In this document: positions 26,104 to 35,645 of the stretch, piece by piece | Numbering within the stretch: the stretch's first letter is position 1 | Layout of the letters: every line of letters starts with the position of its first letter | NCBI RefSeq assembly: GCF_030407815.1 | Contig: NZ_JASDCS010000005.1 | Location: forward strand, 1-64,000 | Reading direction: 5' to 3' | DNA length: 64,000 nt | DNA from: Psychrobacter sp. APC 3281 | GTDB lineage: Bacteria; Pseudomonadota; Gammaproteobacteria; Pseudomonadales; Moraxellaceae | Made by a program: the position numbers and the translations under genes | The notes under the pieces: generated by a model | The model's database searches: none | The model's input: the letters and a program-made list of their open reading frames with translations, nothing else | What the model was told of the DNA's origin: nothing

Positions 26104-26138
26104 CAATGTGCGTACGTATCGGTAGTACCGTTTAAATT

Positions 26139-28997
26139 TTAATTGCCATCCTCATCGACAGCTGTTGTCTCGCTATCGTTTAGGGTGTCATCAATAGGCT
26201 TAGCATCGCTTTGCTTGTTACTTTCCTCGCTGCATTTCTCATTACTTCTCTCATCTTTACGCTTTTCTTTTATTCTCTTACCTTCTTTCTTTTGACGTTT
26301 TTCTTTACGCTTTTTCTTCGCTTTCTTTTTGGACTTTTCATCATCGATGTCATCAGTGTTTTCCTGGTTTTCATCCCACAGCATCAGACGGCTTAATACT
26401 TTGCCAAATAAAGTATCTTTACGATAACGGCCTTTCTTATTCATGGTGTCGATGGGCAAGCCAGTCATCAGCGTCAGGGCCTCACTGAGAGTATAGACGC
26501 CATAGATATGAAATTTGCCTCTATTTACCGCATCGATAATGTCGTCACGTAGCATCAGTTGTTTGACATTGGCCATCGGAATGACAACGCCTTGATCGCC
26601 TGTTAGCTCTTGCTCGCGGCAAGCGTCGAAGAAACCTGCGATTTTGGCATTGATGCCACCAACTGCTTGTACTTCGCCTAGCTGGTTCATAGATCCAGTA
26701 ATCGCGAGAGACTGATTGATGGGGACGTTTGCTAATGCGGATAGCAATGCACAGCCTTCGCTAACGGTAGCACTATCGCCATCGATTTGTGCGTAGCTTT
26801 GCTCGAATGCCAGTGAGGCACTAAAGTTCAGTGCATGATGTTGACTAAATAACGCTCGCAAATAGCTGGTCATAATCAGCATGCCTTTGGCGTGTAAACT
26901 ACCGCCCAAGTCTACATCACGCTCAATATCAAGAATTTCACCTGTGCCAATATTGGGCTGAATGACCGCAGTAAGCCGTGCTGGCATGCCAAACTCACTA
27001 TCTGCATAACTGACCACAGTCAATGCATTAACTTGCCCTATAGCATCGCCTTGCGTTTGGATCAGCTGCTGGCCGTTTTTAAGCTCGTCCCAGTACAGAT
27101 CGCGTAAATATCCTGAACGCTCATCCATGTCATCGATTGCTTGAGTGACGTGATCTGCTGTCACCATAGTCTCATTATTTAAGCGAGCGTGACGGTTTGA
27201 TTCATGCAATAGTTTGATCAATAAGTCACTGTGTAGGCTTAAACGATCTTGTTCTTCAGCTTGTAAGCTTAAATGCTCAAGTAGCGTAGCTTGCGCACTG
27301 CTATCAAATGGGTAAAGGTCGGCATAATCGATGATATCGGCCATTTTTGCGACCAGTGCCAATTCATGCTCAATGGTACGAGGCACATCGTCATGAAAGT
27401 CAGCTCGGACTTTGAATACCGCATCAAATTCAGGCTCAAGCTCTAGTAGCTCGTAATATAAATCTGCTTCCCCTAACAAGATAACCTTGATATCTAAATC
27501 AATAGGCGCTGGTGAGAGAGACAAGCTACCGGTTAGCGTCAGCATTTGCTCTAGACTTGATAGTTTGATTTTCCGTGATTGCAGGGCGCGCTTTAAGCCT
27601 TGCCATGCATAAGGATGTTCAAGTACGTGGCTGGCTTCTAACAGTAAATAGCCGCCATTAGCGCGGTGTAGAGCACCTGCACGAATCATACTTACATCAG
27701 TGGTTACTGTGCCTAATTGAGTGATTTGCTCGACATGACCTAACAAATTGAGATGGGTTGGCAAATCCTCAAAGACCACAGGCGCGCCACTGTCAGGTGT
27801 ATGACTGACAATAACATTGACCGCATAACGACTGGGAGTCGTAGCCAACACTGCCGTCACAAACTCCTCATCATCGCCATTGACGATACGCTCTACGTGA
27901 GTGACCATGTCATCAAATACAGCCTTGAGATATGCCACGACAAGTGGATGAGTCGCAAACTGCTCATAGATAGGGGTAAATAATGGCTGTAAAGCACGTT
28001 GGGCAATACTACGATGTAATGCCTCTATTTCATCATTGGCTTCGTCTTCTAGTTGCTCTAAGGCGATAGTCAATTGACTCAGGCGCTTTTGCATATGGTT
28101 CTTCTGCACGAAGTTATTCAGCTCAGCTTCGTATTCATTATTGCCATATGTAGAGTCTTTATTTTCTTTACTCTCATTATCTTTATTGCTCAAGATATTA
28201 ACTTTTTCGCTATCATTGAGCCTTTCTGAATCTTTATGATTGCTAGGTATTTTTATTTGCTTGTCATCATCGCTGTTGCTTTCTGTAGGCAGCTGACTAG
28301 GATGAACAAATACTGCTTTATTATCGAACGAGCGAAACGTCAATGCTAGGTCGTATTGCTTGCCTTCAGCATTAAGCGCGTCATAGGCATGACTTTCTTT
28401 TTGATGAGTACTGTTTTTGATGGCTTCAATTTTGCTCTGGTATTGATCGCTACGAAAGCGTTGGCTTAAACGCTTTTTTGCTTGCTGCCATAAGTTATTA
28501 ACTTGCTGCTGTAATAGCGAGGCTTGACCAGCTGGTAGACGCAGCGCCAATGGTGTGCGTGGATCGGTAAAGTTATGCACATATACCCAATCATCAGGCG
28601 TCGGTGCGTCGGCGGCAATACGTGTTAACAGACGACTAATCACGGTACGCTTACCCAAACCGTTTTCACCAGCAGCAAACACATGGTAGCCACTGGCTTT
28701 AATATCCAGCGCTGTATGCAATGCTTTAAGCGCGCGTTGTTGACCGAAGCCCACATCTAAGTCGGGCGCAGTACGTGTGTCTGTAGGCAACTCATCAGGG
28801 TCGCTATAGCGTTTTAATTGCTCAGCGGAAATGCGACAATTTTGCTGAACTTCTATGAAGATAGGGTTTGGGGTATCAGGTGCTGTTTGCTTAGTGTTTT
28901 TTGTATCGGTAGCAGGTACTACCATATTGTTAGCGTCTTTTGATACTTGCGATATAGGGGTGTAGGGTTGTTCTGTCATAGGCGTTTGAAAAATCAT
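26139..28997 (-). CDS. Lon-family (LonB/YcbZ-like) ATP-dependent protease
   Basis: 952 residues. The N-terminal AAA part carries a divergent Walker A (GENGLGKRT, 110-118). The C-terminal Lon peptidase domain has the catalytic Ser in GDSATVSEG (S742) and Lys in GGINAKI (K785); the 43-residue Ser-Lys spacing equals that of E. coli Lon. The arrangement is that of the bacterial YcbZ/LonB-like group rather than classical Lon. Two unusual parts are a polar low-complexity insertion (about 240-305, many Asp/Asn/Lys/Ser/Glu) inside the N-terminal region and a C-terminal tail of about 75 residues that is extremely Lys/Arg-rich, then acidic. The start is uncertain: ATG 28997 or ATG 28979, neither with a clear RBS. 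Substrates are unknown. Confidence 0.92.
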   Translation of the reverse strand: MIFQTPMTEQPYTPISQVSKDANNMVVPATDTKNTKQTAPDTPNPIFIEVQQNCRISAEQLKRYSDPDELPTDTRTAPDLDVGFGQQRALKALHTALDIKASGYHVFAAGENGLGKRTVISRLLTRIAADAPTPDDWVYVHNFTDPRTPLALRLPAGQASLLQQQVNNLWQQAKKRLSQRFRSDQYQSKIEAIKNSTHQKESHAYDALNAEGKQYDLALTFRSFDNKAVFVHPSQLPTESNSDDDKQIKIPSNHKDSERLNDSEKVNILSNKDNESKENKDSTYGNNEYEAELNNFVQKNHMQKRLSQLTIALEQLEDEANDEIEALHRSIAQRALQPLFTPIYEQFATHPLVVAYLKAVFDDMVTHVERIVNGDDEEFVTAVLATTPSRYAVNVIVSHTPDSGAPVVFEDLPTHLNLLGHVEQITQLGTVTTDVSMIRAGALHRANGGYLLLEASHVLEHPYAWQGLKRALQSRKIKLSSLEQMLTLTGSLSLSPAPIDLDIKVILLGEADLYYELLELEPEFDAVFKVRADFHDDVPRTIEHELALVAKMADIIDYADLYPFDSSAQATLLEHLSLQAEEQDRLSLHSDLLIKLLHESNRHARLNNETMVTADHVTQAIDDMDERSGYLRDLYWDELKNGQQLIQTQGDAIGQVNALTVVSYADSEFGMPARLTAVIQPNIGTGEILDIERDVDLGGSLHAKGMLIMTSYLRALFSQHHALNFSASLAFEQSYAQIDGDSATVSEGCALLSALANVPINQSLAITGSMNQLGEVQAVGGINAKIAGFFDACREQELTGDQGVVIPMANVKQLMLRDDIIDAVNRGKFHIYGVYTLSEALTLMTGLPIDTMNKKGRYRKDTLFGKVLSRLMLWDENQENTDDIDDEKSKKKAKKKRKEKRQKKEGKRIKEKRKDERSNEKCSEESNKQSDAKPIDDTLNDSETTAVDEDGN

Positions 28998-29336
28998 CTT
29001 AAAAAGTATTAAAGGAATATGAGAAGTGATTGGTTTTATCTAGTCATACGTATTCTGAGTTTTTTATAATCAATCATGACATCTTACAAGATATAGTCAC
29101 CTATTAGCGAAGTCATTAAGCGCAGTTTTGTATCATATTTAGACAAATGCTTGAGTAAAACTGGTAAAAAACGAATGAATTAATCAACGAATTGGAGGCA
29201 ATCAAAGCAGAATAACGCCTCATGATCAGCGTAGATAGTATAAGATGTCCCACATTGGCGCAATCTGCAACTATTCAATGGGCAGACTGCATGATAAAAT
29301 AAACGGTTCACAAGTCAAAACTGGATAACTCGTTGT
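28998..29336. other. 339-bp divergent spacer, no gene seen
   Basis: AT-rich spacer between the Lon-like gene (minus) and rsmG (plus). I see no convincing promoter pair, palindrome or small gene. A weak GAGGC/GCCTC pairing near 29193-29220 is too short to call. Confidence 0.5.
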
Positions 29337-30053
29337 ATGTCAGCTTCCGCTAAAAACTCTTCATCGTCTGCTAGTATGGATACTATCAATATTGATCCGA
29401 CTGGTTTCGTAAAGCTTGGTGCGCAACTGCCAAAGCTGGCTAATACCTTGGCGCAAGCGATAAATGAGCTGGGTCTACCGTTAAGTGAAATGCAGCAGCG
29501 CACGTTATTATTGTACTTAGACCAGCTTTTACTATGGAATAAAGCGTATAATCTGACCGCTATCACTGATCCAGAAGAAGCGCTGATCAAGCATGTGATA
29601 GATTGTCTGTCTATTATAACGCATTTACCTGCCGGATCGTTGCTAGATATCGGCACGGGAGCAGGGTTGCCAGCAGTGATTGTTGCCATTTGTCAGCCTG
29701 ATCGTCAGTGTACTGCGCTTGATAGCAATCAGAAGAAAATCCGCTTTATTAAGCAAATCAGCAGCGAGCTCGGTTTGAGTAATATGCAGCCGATCGCATC
29801 GCGTATTGAAGCGCATGAAGCAAGTTATGCGGTGGTGACATCACGAGCGTTTGCCAGTTTGATAGATTTTGTAGAAGTAGCGCAGCCAAGATTAGCAGAT
29901 GGCGGCTTCTTATGTGCTATGAAAGGCAAAGTACCGAGTGAGGAAGAGCTGCAAGCACTTGATAGTGATTGGCATATCAAAACCATTAGATTGACGGTGC
30001 CACGTTTGCACGACAGTCGTCATTTAATTGAAATGTCTGCCAAAGAAAGCTAA
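29337..30053 (+). CDS. rsmG: 16S rRNA m7G527 methyltransferase
   Basis: S-adenosylmethionine-dependent N7 methylation of G527 of 16S rRNA (GidB/RsmG). The 238-residue protein has the family core LDIGTGAGLPAVIVAICQPDRQCTALDSNQKK with the SAM loop, then SRIEAHEASYAVVTSRAFASL and MKGKVPSEE. About 30 N-terminal residues precede the usual start, and the ATG has a weak RBS, so the N-terminus is somewhat uncertain. It stands directly upstream of parA-parB as in many bacteria; the usual partner mnmG is absent. Confidence 0.95.
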   Translation: MSASAKNSSSSASMDTINIDPTGFVKLGAQLPKLANTLAQAINELGLPLSEMQQRTLLLYLDQLLLWNKAYNLTAITDPEEALIKHVIDCLSIITHLPAGSLLDIGTGAGLPAVIVAICQPDRQCTALDSNQKKIRFIKQISSELGLSNMQPIASRIEAHEASYAVVTSRAFASLIDFVEVAQPRLADGGFLCAMKGKVPSEEELQALDSDWHIKTIRLTVPRLHDSRHLIEMSAKES

Positions 30054-30086
30054 AGCATAAACACTTCGCAGTCATGAAACAGGCAC

Positions 30087-30102
30087 TGTTTTTTGTGAAA
30101 CA
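30087..30102. promoter_or_regulatory. Degenerate parS-like site
   Basis: TGTTTTTTGTGAAACA matches 13 of 16 positions of the chromosomal parS consensus TGTTTCACGTGAAACA. The three central-left bases are replaced by TTT. It lies about 190 bp before parA, where parS sites often cluster. It would be a weak ParB site at best. Confidence 0.4.
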
Positions 30103-30146
30103 CAGTTTACGTCTGTATCTAAATGACATAGTATTTAAAAGCATTT

Positions 30147-30175
30147 AAAATGCTCGACCGCAAACTGAGCATTTT
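30147..30175 (+). terminator. Hairpin between rsmG and parA
   Basis: AAAATGCTC-N11-GAGCATTTT is a perfect 9-bp stem, but the T-run is short. It may be a weak terminator of rsmG or a stem in the parA leader. Confidence 0.45.
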
Positions 30176-30293
30176 AGACCATGAATTGATTGTTTTTAGA
30201 TACTGAGCGAGTGTCGCTGTACAAGATTGAATAAAAAAATAATTGTACCAACCGAGTCAAAAGTAATAGACCCTAATAAAATTGAGTGAGTGT

Positions 30294-31073
30294 ATGGAAA
30301 TCATAGCAATTGCGAATCAAAAAGGCGGTGTGGGTAAAACCACAACGGCAGTAAATTTGACCGCCAGCTTGGCTGCTAAACGCAAGCATGTACTGCTGAT
30401 TGACTTAGACCCACAAGGTAACGCGACCAGTGGTACAGGTGTTGACAAAAACGAGTTGGATCTTACCATAGCGGACGTTTTGCTAGATGGTATCGCGTTG
30501 TCTGAAGCGATTGTTACTAGTCCTGCAGGGTTCGATGTCATCGGTGCCAATCGCGATTTGGCTGGCATGGACATTACCTTAATGAGCAAGACGGATAGTC
30601 ATGAGCTGTTCAAAACTGCGATGGCCGAATTGATTAACGATCAGGTATCTACGCAAAAGCAGCCATACGATTATGTGATTATCGATTGTGCGCCTAGTTT
30701 GAATCTACTAACGATTAATGCGTTGGTGGCTACAGATAGTGTGATTATCCCTATGCAGTGTGAGTACTATGCACTAGAAGGGTTGGCTGACTTATCGCAA
30801 ACGATTGAACGCCTTACAGAGTTGAACCCTAAGCTATACATTCGCGGTGTGGTCAGAACGCTATTTGATGCGCGTAACACGCTTGCCCGTGATGTCTCTA
30901 CTGAGCTAGAAGCGCATTTTGGCGATATCATGTACAAGACCCATATTCCAAGGAATATTCGCTTGGCAGAAGCTCCCGCGCACGGCTTACCAGTTATTGC
31001 GTATGAGAGGTGGTCAAAAGGCGCACGCGCGTATCAAAAGCTAGCTGCTGAAGTGATGAAACAAAGCAACTAG
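30294..31073 (+). CDS. parA: Chromosome partitioning ATPase ParA (Soj)
   Basis: A 259-residue Walker-type ATPase that, with ParB and parS, segregates the replicated origin region. The deviant Walker A KGGVGKTTTAVNL lies close to the N-terminus with its signature lysine. Then come DLDPQGNATSG (Walker A'), DYVIIDCAPSLNLLT (Walker B) and PMQCEYYALEGL. The ATG at 30294 has GAGTGAG upstream; the open frame begins at a TTG four codons before. Lack of an N-terminal DNA-binding domain marks it as the chromosomal Soj type. It precedes parB by 157 bp. Confidence 0.96.
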   Translation: MEIIAIANQKGGVGKTTTAVNLTASLAAKRKHVLLIDLDPQGNATSGTGVDKNELDLTIADVLLDGIALSEAIVTSPAGFDVIGANRDLAGMDITLMSKTDSHELFKTAMAELINDQVSTQKQPYDYVIIDCAPSLNLLTINALVATDSVIIPMQCEYYALEGLADLSQTIERLTELNPKLYIRGVVRTLFDARNTLARDVSTELEAHFGDIMYKTHIPRNIRLAEAPAHGLPVIAYERWSKGARAYQKLAAEVMKQSN

Positions 31074-31230
31074 TTTTTATCTAAATTCCTTACAAAGGGT
31101 TTTTAGATAAAAATCGTCACTGGTCAGCACAGTGAATGAATAGTATAAGTATAGAACACTTAACATTGTATTTAGTAAGCCGCATCAGTAATCAATTGGC
31201 TTTTATTTTAGCGTTAGAGGATAGGTAATC

Positions 31231-32382
31231 ATGGCGAAGAAAAGAGGGTTGGCTGCTAATCGGGGCTTAGATGCCTTATTAGGGTCAATCAAAAAAGAAA
31301 AGCAAATTACCGCCTCTGCCTTGCAAGACGACATGGTGGCGCGTGAAAATGCTGCGCCAGATACTAATGCGCCTGTAAATACTGTGTCCACAGACATAGC
31401 GCCTGATATCACTCCGACAAAAACCAGTAAAAAATCATCTGCGAAGACTACTGATAACGATGCTGCTAGTGAGAGTAGTGCTCGCGCGCCACGTTCACCT
31501 CGTGCTACCAGCAAGGCGTCGCTCAACAAGTCACGTAACAATGGTGCAGATACGAGCGCTAGCGAAGACCAGATTAGCCTTGTCCAGATCGATGTCACAC
31601 TCTTGCAAGCAGGTAAGTATCAGCCTCGTCGCGATATGAGTGAGACGGCACTTGCAGAGTTGGCGTCTTCTATCGAGCAGCATGGTGTGATGCAGCCTAT
31701 TGTTATCCGTCCACTGTTGGCAAACGAAGATAAGAGTGAAGCATTTGTCACTCACGAAATTATCGCTGGTGAACGCCGCTGGCGCGCAGCAAAAATGGCA
31801 GGAAAAGCAGTTATCCCTGCGATTGAGCGCGCTTTATCCGACGAGTTGGCAATTGCACTAGCACTGATTGAAAACATCCAGCGTGAAGACTTATCAGTGA
31901 TTGAGCAGGCAGCGGCGTTGCAGCGCTTTCATACGGAGTTTGGTATGAGTCATGCCATGATTGCTGAAGTCGTTGGCAAGGCACGTACAACAGTATCGAA
32001 TCTACTTCGTTTAAATCAGCTGCATGATACAGTAAAAGATCATTTGGCTAACAGTGCGCTAGATATGGGTCATGCTCGTACACTGTTGGCGTTGTCCTCT
32101 GAACAACAACCTATCATCGCGCAAAAGATTATCGATGGTGGTATGACTGTGCGAGAAGCTGAAAAATTGGTCAAGTCAATCTTGCAGCCAGCGCCCAAAA
32201 TCAATCGTGCTGAACAAGCGCAATCTCGTGATGTAGAGCGTTTGACCCAAAGATTGACAGACATGCTTGGTGCTGAAGTCAAACTAAAGCATAAAAAAGA
32301 TGGTCAAGGTAGTGTTGAGATATTTTTCCACAATCAAGACCAATTAGCTGCGTTGATTAAACATATAGAAGCTCAAGCTTAA
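31231..32382 (+). CDS. parB: Chromosome partitioning protein ParB (Spo0J)
   Basis: A parS-binding CTP-dependent clamp. 383 residues: the N-terminal AKKRGLAANRGLDALLGSI motif stimulates ParA. A low-complexity Ala/Ser/Thr/Lys linker follows at about 35-105. The ParB/Srx domain (about 112-205) includes YQPRRDMSE and the CTP-binding GERRWRAAKMAG. The HTH region has IENIQREDLSVIEQA and a helix ending in GKARTTVSNLLRL. The C-terminal dimer domain is at 330-383. RBS AGAGGATAGG. The linker is unusually long. The last codons and stop lie inside a 26-bp tandem duplication. Confidence 0.96.
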   Translation: MAKKRGLAANRGLDALLGSIKKEKQITASALQDDMVARENAAPDTNAPVNTVSTDIAPDITPTKTSKKSSAKTTDNDAASESSARAPRSPRATSKASLNKSRNNGADTSASEDQISLVQIDVTLLQAGKYQPRRDMSETALAELASSIEQHGVMQPIVIRPLLANEDKSEAFVTHEIIAGERRWRAAKMAGKAVIPAIERALSDELAIALALIENIQREDLSVIEQAAALQRFHTEFGMSHAMIAEVVGKARTTVSNLLRLNQLHDTVKDHLANSALDMGHARTLLALSSEQQPIIAQKIIDGGMTVREAEKLVKSILQPAPKINRAEQAQSRDVERLTQRLTDMLGAEVKLKHKKDGQGSVEIFFHNQDQLAALIKHIEAQA

Positions 32383-32417
32383 TAACGTTTGTAGAAGCTC
32401 AAGCTTAATAACGTTTG
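32366..32417 (+). repeat. 26-bp tandem duplication over the parB stop codon
   Basis: The 26-mer starting TAGAAGCTCAAGCTTAATAA and ending CGTTTG occurs at 32366-32391 and again directly at 32392-32417, identical in every base. The first copy contains the last parB codons and the stop, so the protein is not changed. An exact copy implies a recent duplication. Confidence 0.95.
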
Positions 32418-32493
32418 CGAGTTAGCCGTATCTATCCAATTGCTAAGTCGCCTCTGAACATTTATTTTTGCAAAAATATGGAAGAGAGTAGGT

Positions 32494-33219
32494 ATGTGGG
32501 AGTTGGTAAAAGCAGGTGGCTGGCTAATGACACCTATCATGGTCTGTTCTATATTGGCATTAGTCATCATTATTGAACGTAGCCATACGCTACAGTTTAA
32601 CAAAGTCGCTCCTAGCAGGTTGCGCGAACAGCTAATAACTCGTTTACGTGAAAATGGCGATATTGGCCGCACACAATTGATGAATGTGAAAGAAAAGACG
32701 GCGCTTGGCGATATCTTGGCAACGGGGTTGCTATATCGTCAGTATGGGCTAGAATCGATGACAATGCACATGCAAAATCGTGCCAGCGTCCAAGTTCATC
32801 AGTTAGAGAAAAACATCAATATGTTAGGAACTATCGGTGCGATAGCGCCGTTGCTTGGTCTGTTAGGTACGGTACTAGGAATCATCTCGTCGTTCTTGGC
32901 GATTACTGATGGTGCAATGCAAGATCCGACGATGCTAGCCGCTGGCGTATCACAGGCACTAATCACTACCGCTGCTGGTATGATTGTTGCTATCCCTGCG
33001 TTGGTTGCTTATCGTTATTTTCAGCGCCGTATCATTGATGTTAATGCTCAGTTTGAGACTCAAGCAGGGCTTATGATTCAAGAGCTGTATGATTATCATT
33101 TGCTTGCTAGTGCGCAGCCATCTACATCTTCTAGCCGTACGTCAATAGACGATAGTGTTGTGCAAGAACGTTCATTCGGTGGGTTGGATTCGGATAAGAC
33201 TAGCATAGCGGCAGTGTAG
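32494..33219 (+). CDS. exbB: ExbB/TolQ-family proton channel protein
   Basis: A 241-residue MotA/TolQ/ExbB family inner-membrane protein. With ExbD it uses the proton gradient to energise TonB-type transport or an envelope process. Three transmembrane segments are visible: 8-28 (WLMTPIMVCSILALVIIIE), about 108-135 (LGTIGAIAPLLGLLGTVLGIISSF, with the family GLLGTV signature) and about 150-175 (ALITTAAGMIVAIPALVAYRYF). It is followed by exbD after 65 bp and then by msbA-lpxK-kdsB. This ExbBD pair next to lipid A genes is common in gammaproteobacteria; no tonB is in the window. Confidence 0.93.
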   Translation: MWELVKAGGWLMTPIMVCSILALVIIIERSHTLQFNKVAPSRLREQLITRLRENGDIGRTQLMNVKEKTALGDILATGLLYRQYGLESMTMHMQNRASVQVHQLEKNINMLGTIGAIAPLLGLLGTVLGIISSFLAITDGAMQDPTMLAAGVSQALITTAAGMIVAIPALVAYRYFQRRIIDVNAQFETQAGLMIQELYDYHLLASAQPSTSSSRTSIDDSVVQERSFGGLDSDKTSIAAV

Positions 33220-33284
33220 TCAATGCGGTTTTAAAGAATAGAAATCTTAAGCCTATAAATGGTAGCTGAATTAAAGAGATTGAT

Positions 33285-33716
33285 ATGCGTTTTAGAAAAC
33301 CAACGGTTGAACCACTTGAAATTAATCTAACACCGATGATTGATTGTTTACTGTTTTTGATTGTATTTTTATTACTTGCTACCTCATTCAATCACTTTAG
33401 TCGTTTAAATATTATTCTTCCGGAAGCGGAAGGTGTTGCACTGACAGAGCAAAACAACAGTATCGAAGTAGCTGTGCAAGAGGATGGTAGCTATTTGGTC
33501 AACGGTATTACACTTGCTAGTAGCAATGAGGCTGAACTGACCAGTATGTTGCAGCAAGAGGCGGGCAGCAATCGCGATATGCTATTTGTCATTGCAGCGG
33601 ATGCCAATGCGACCCATCAGTCTGTGGTACGAGTGATGGATATCGCTGGAAAGCTCGGATTTTTGAATTTAAACATCAGTACAGTGGTGCCACTTGGCCA
33701 AACGCTGCCGCAATAA
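33285..33716 (+). CDS. exbD: ExbD/TolR-family protein
   Basis: A 143-residue partner of ExbB. One N-terminal transmembrane helix (about 18-38) carries the essential aspartate in LTPMIDCLLFLIVFLLL. A periplasmic domain of about 100 residues follows (ISTVVPLGQ at the end). RBS AGAGA. It is in an operon with exbB; msbA follows after 75 bp. Confidence 0.93.
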   Translation: MRFRKPTVEPLEINLTPMIDCLLFLIVFLLLATSFNHFSRLNIILPEAEGVALTEQNNSIEVAVQEDGSYLVNGITLASSNEAELTSMLQQEAGSNRDMLFVIAADANATHQSVVRVMDIAGKLGFLNLNISTVVPLGQTLPQ

Positions 33717-33791
33717 AATATATAGCCTTATCATCATAAAACTGTGTGACACACAGCCCATTCATACCACGATACCCAAATTGAGGCTTTT

Positions 33792-35579
33792 ATGAGCCAA
33801 GCTTATTTACCTGACTCTAAAAAATCTTCTGATAAAAATGCATCGGCAGTATCGCCCATTACGCCTAAGAGTAAGACACTATTACGCTTATTAAGGTATT
33901 TAAAGCCTTACTGGTGGGCATTGCTATTGACGGCTTTAGGTTTTGCAATTAATGCAGGGACAGAGATTTGGACTGCCAAGCTTCTGCAATATATTACTGA
34001 TGCTATCAATCAGAATGATCGAAGCAAACAAACCTTATTTCCACTATTGATTATATTGCTATTCTTTGTGCGCGGGGTTGGTAGTTTTTTGGGTAACTAT
34101 TACTCTGCATTGGTCTCACGCAACTTAGTCTATGAGCTACGTGTAGAAGTTTTCAATAAATTACTGCGCTTGCCTAGTTCATTTTATTTGGCCAATCCAG
34201 CCGGTACGATTTCATCGAAATTGATATTTGATGTTGAACAGGTCACGGCTGCCAGTACAGACTCAATGAAGACCTTGCTGCGTGATGGTTTGACCGTTGT
34301 CGCGTTGATTGGTTTTTTGTTTTATAGCAATTGGCGTCTAACGCTTATTCTATTTGTGGTACTGCCACCAATACTATGGCTGGTGCGCATTGCATCAAAG
34401 CGCTATCTTAAGCTCTCAAAAGGTATCCAAGAGACGATGGGTAATGTCAGTCACATTACCAATGAAGTCATCGGCGGCTATCAAGTGGTCAAAAACTACG
34501 GTGGTCAATCATACGAGTCAGCACGTTTTGACAAAACATCCAAGAAAAACTTACGCCAAGGTATGAAGGTGGTTGTTACCAATAGTATTAATACGCCAGC
34601 CGTACAGCTGTTGATGGCGGTTGCGATGGCCGTTGTCGTCTGGCTTGCGTTGCGACCTGCAGTAATAGATGATATTTCAGCAGGTGAGTTCATCTCTTAC
34701 ATTGCAGCAGCAGGTTTATTGAGTAAGCCAGTACGTTCGCTGACTGATATTAATCAGAAGCTACAAAAAGGGCTGGCTGCTGGTGAGTCGATTTTTGCGC
34801 TACTTGATGAGCCAGAAGAAGAAGACACAGGCACAATCAGTAAAGCGCTATCAGGGCAAATGTCGTTAGGCAATATCAGCTTGGTATATCCAGATTCGAC
34901 GGTGGCTCTACGTGACTTTACCTTGAATATAAAAGCAGGTGAGACAGTTGCATTAGTAGGGCGAAGTGGTGCGGGCAAGTCGTCATTGGTCAATTTATTA
35001 ACACGTACTCTAGAGACGTCTTCAGGGCAAATCACATTAGATGGTATGCCAATTGAAGACATTAAGTTAGAGAGTCTGCGTGCCCAGATTGCAATGGTGA
35101 ACCAGCAGGTAGTATTGTTTAATACCACCGTATTTAATAATATTGCTTACGGCAGCCTAGCTGACAAGACTCAAGCTGAGGTTGAACGAGCCGCAAAAGA
35201 TGCCTTCGCTCATGACTTTATTATGAAAATGCCAAACGGTTATCAAAGCGAAATTGGTGCTGAAGGGTTGCAACTATCTGGTGGTCAGCGTCAGCGATTA
35301 TCTATTGCTCGTGCACTATTAAAAGATGCACCGATTCTAATTTTAGATGAAGCTACTAGCGCGCTTGATAATGAGTCTGAATATTATATCCAGCAAGCGC
35401 TCGATAATGTGATGAAAGACCGCACCACGTTGGTCATTGCCCATCGATTGACGACTATCGAATCAGCTGATCGTATTGCTGTGATGGATGGCGGTCAGAT
35501 TGTTGAATTAGGAACGCATAATGAGCTAATGCAGCTGCAAGGCCACTATGCGCAAATGTATGCTCGAGATTTCGAGTAG
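33792..35579 (+). CDS. msbA: Lipid A export ABC transporter/permease MsbA
   Basis: A homodimeric ABC exporter that flips lipid A-core across the inner membrane. The 595 residues hold a six-helix transmembrane domain (about 30-330) and a nucleotide-binding domain with Walker A GRSGAGKSSLVNLL, signature LSGGQRQRLSIARALL and Walker B ILILDEATSALD, then the H-loop AHRLTTI. The length matches MsbA. lpxK directly follows, as in E. coli. GAGG serves as RBS. Confidence 0.96.
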   Translation: MSQAYLPDSKKSSDKNASAVSPITPKSKTLLRLLRYLKPYWWALLLTALGFAINAGTEIWTAKLLQYITDAINQNDRSKQTLFPLLIILLFFVRGVGSFLGNYYSALVSRNLVYELRVEVFNKLLRLPSSFYLANPAGTISSKLIFDVEQVTAASTDSMKTLLRDGLTVVALIGFLFYSNWRLTLILFVVLPPILWLVRIASKRYLKLSKGIQETMGNVSHITNEVIGGYQVVKNYGGQSYESARFDKTSKKNLRQGMKVVVTNSINTPAVQLLMAVAMAVVVWLALRPAVIDDISAGEFISYIAAAGLLSKPVRSLTDINQKLQKGLAAGESIFALLDEPEEEDTGTISKALSGQMSLGNISLVYPDSTVALRDFTLNIKAGETVALVGRSGAGKSSLVNLLTRTLETSSGQITLDGMPIEDIKLESLRAQIAMVNQQVVLFNTTVFNNIAYGSLADKTQAEVERAAKDAFAHDFIMKMPNGYQSEIGAEGLQLSGGQRQRLSIARALLKDAPILILDEATSALDNESEYYIQQALDNVMKDRTTLVIAHRLTTIESADRIAVMDGGQIVELGTHNELMQLQGHYAQMYARDFE

Positions 35580-35645
35580 TCAGTTCATAAGTTTTTAGCC
35601 AATTTTCACGCAGCCATGAACCAATAAGATAAGCGATATTGATTA

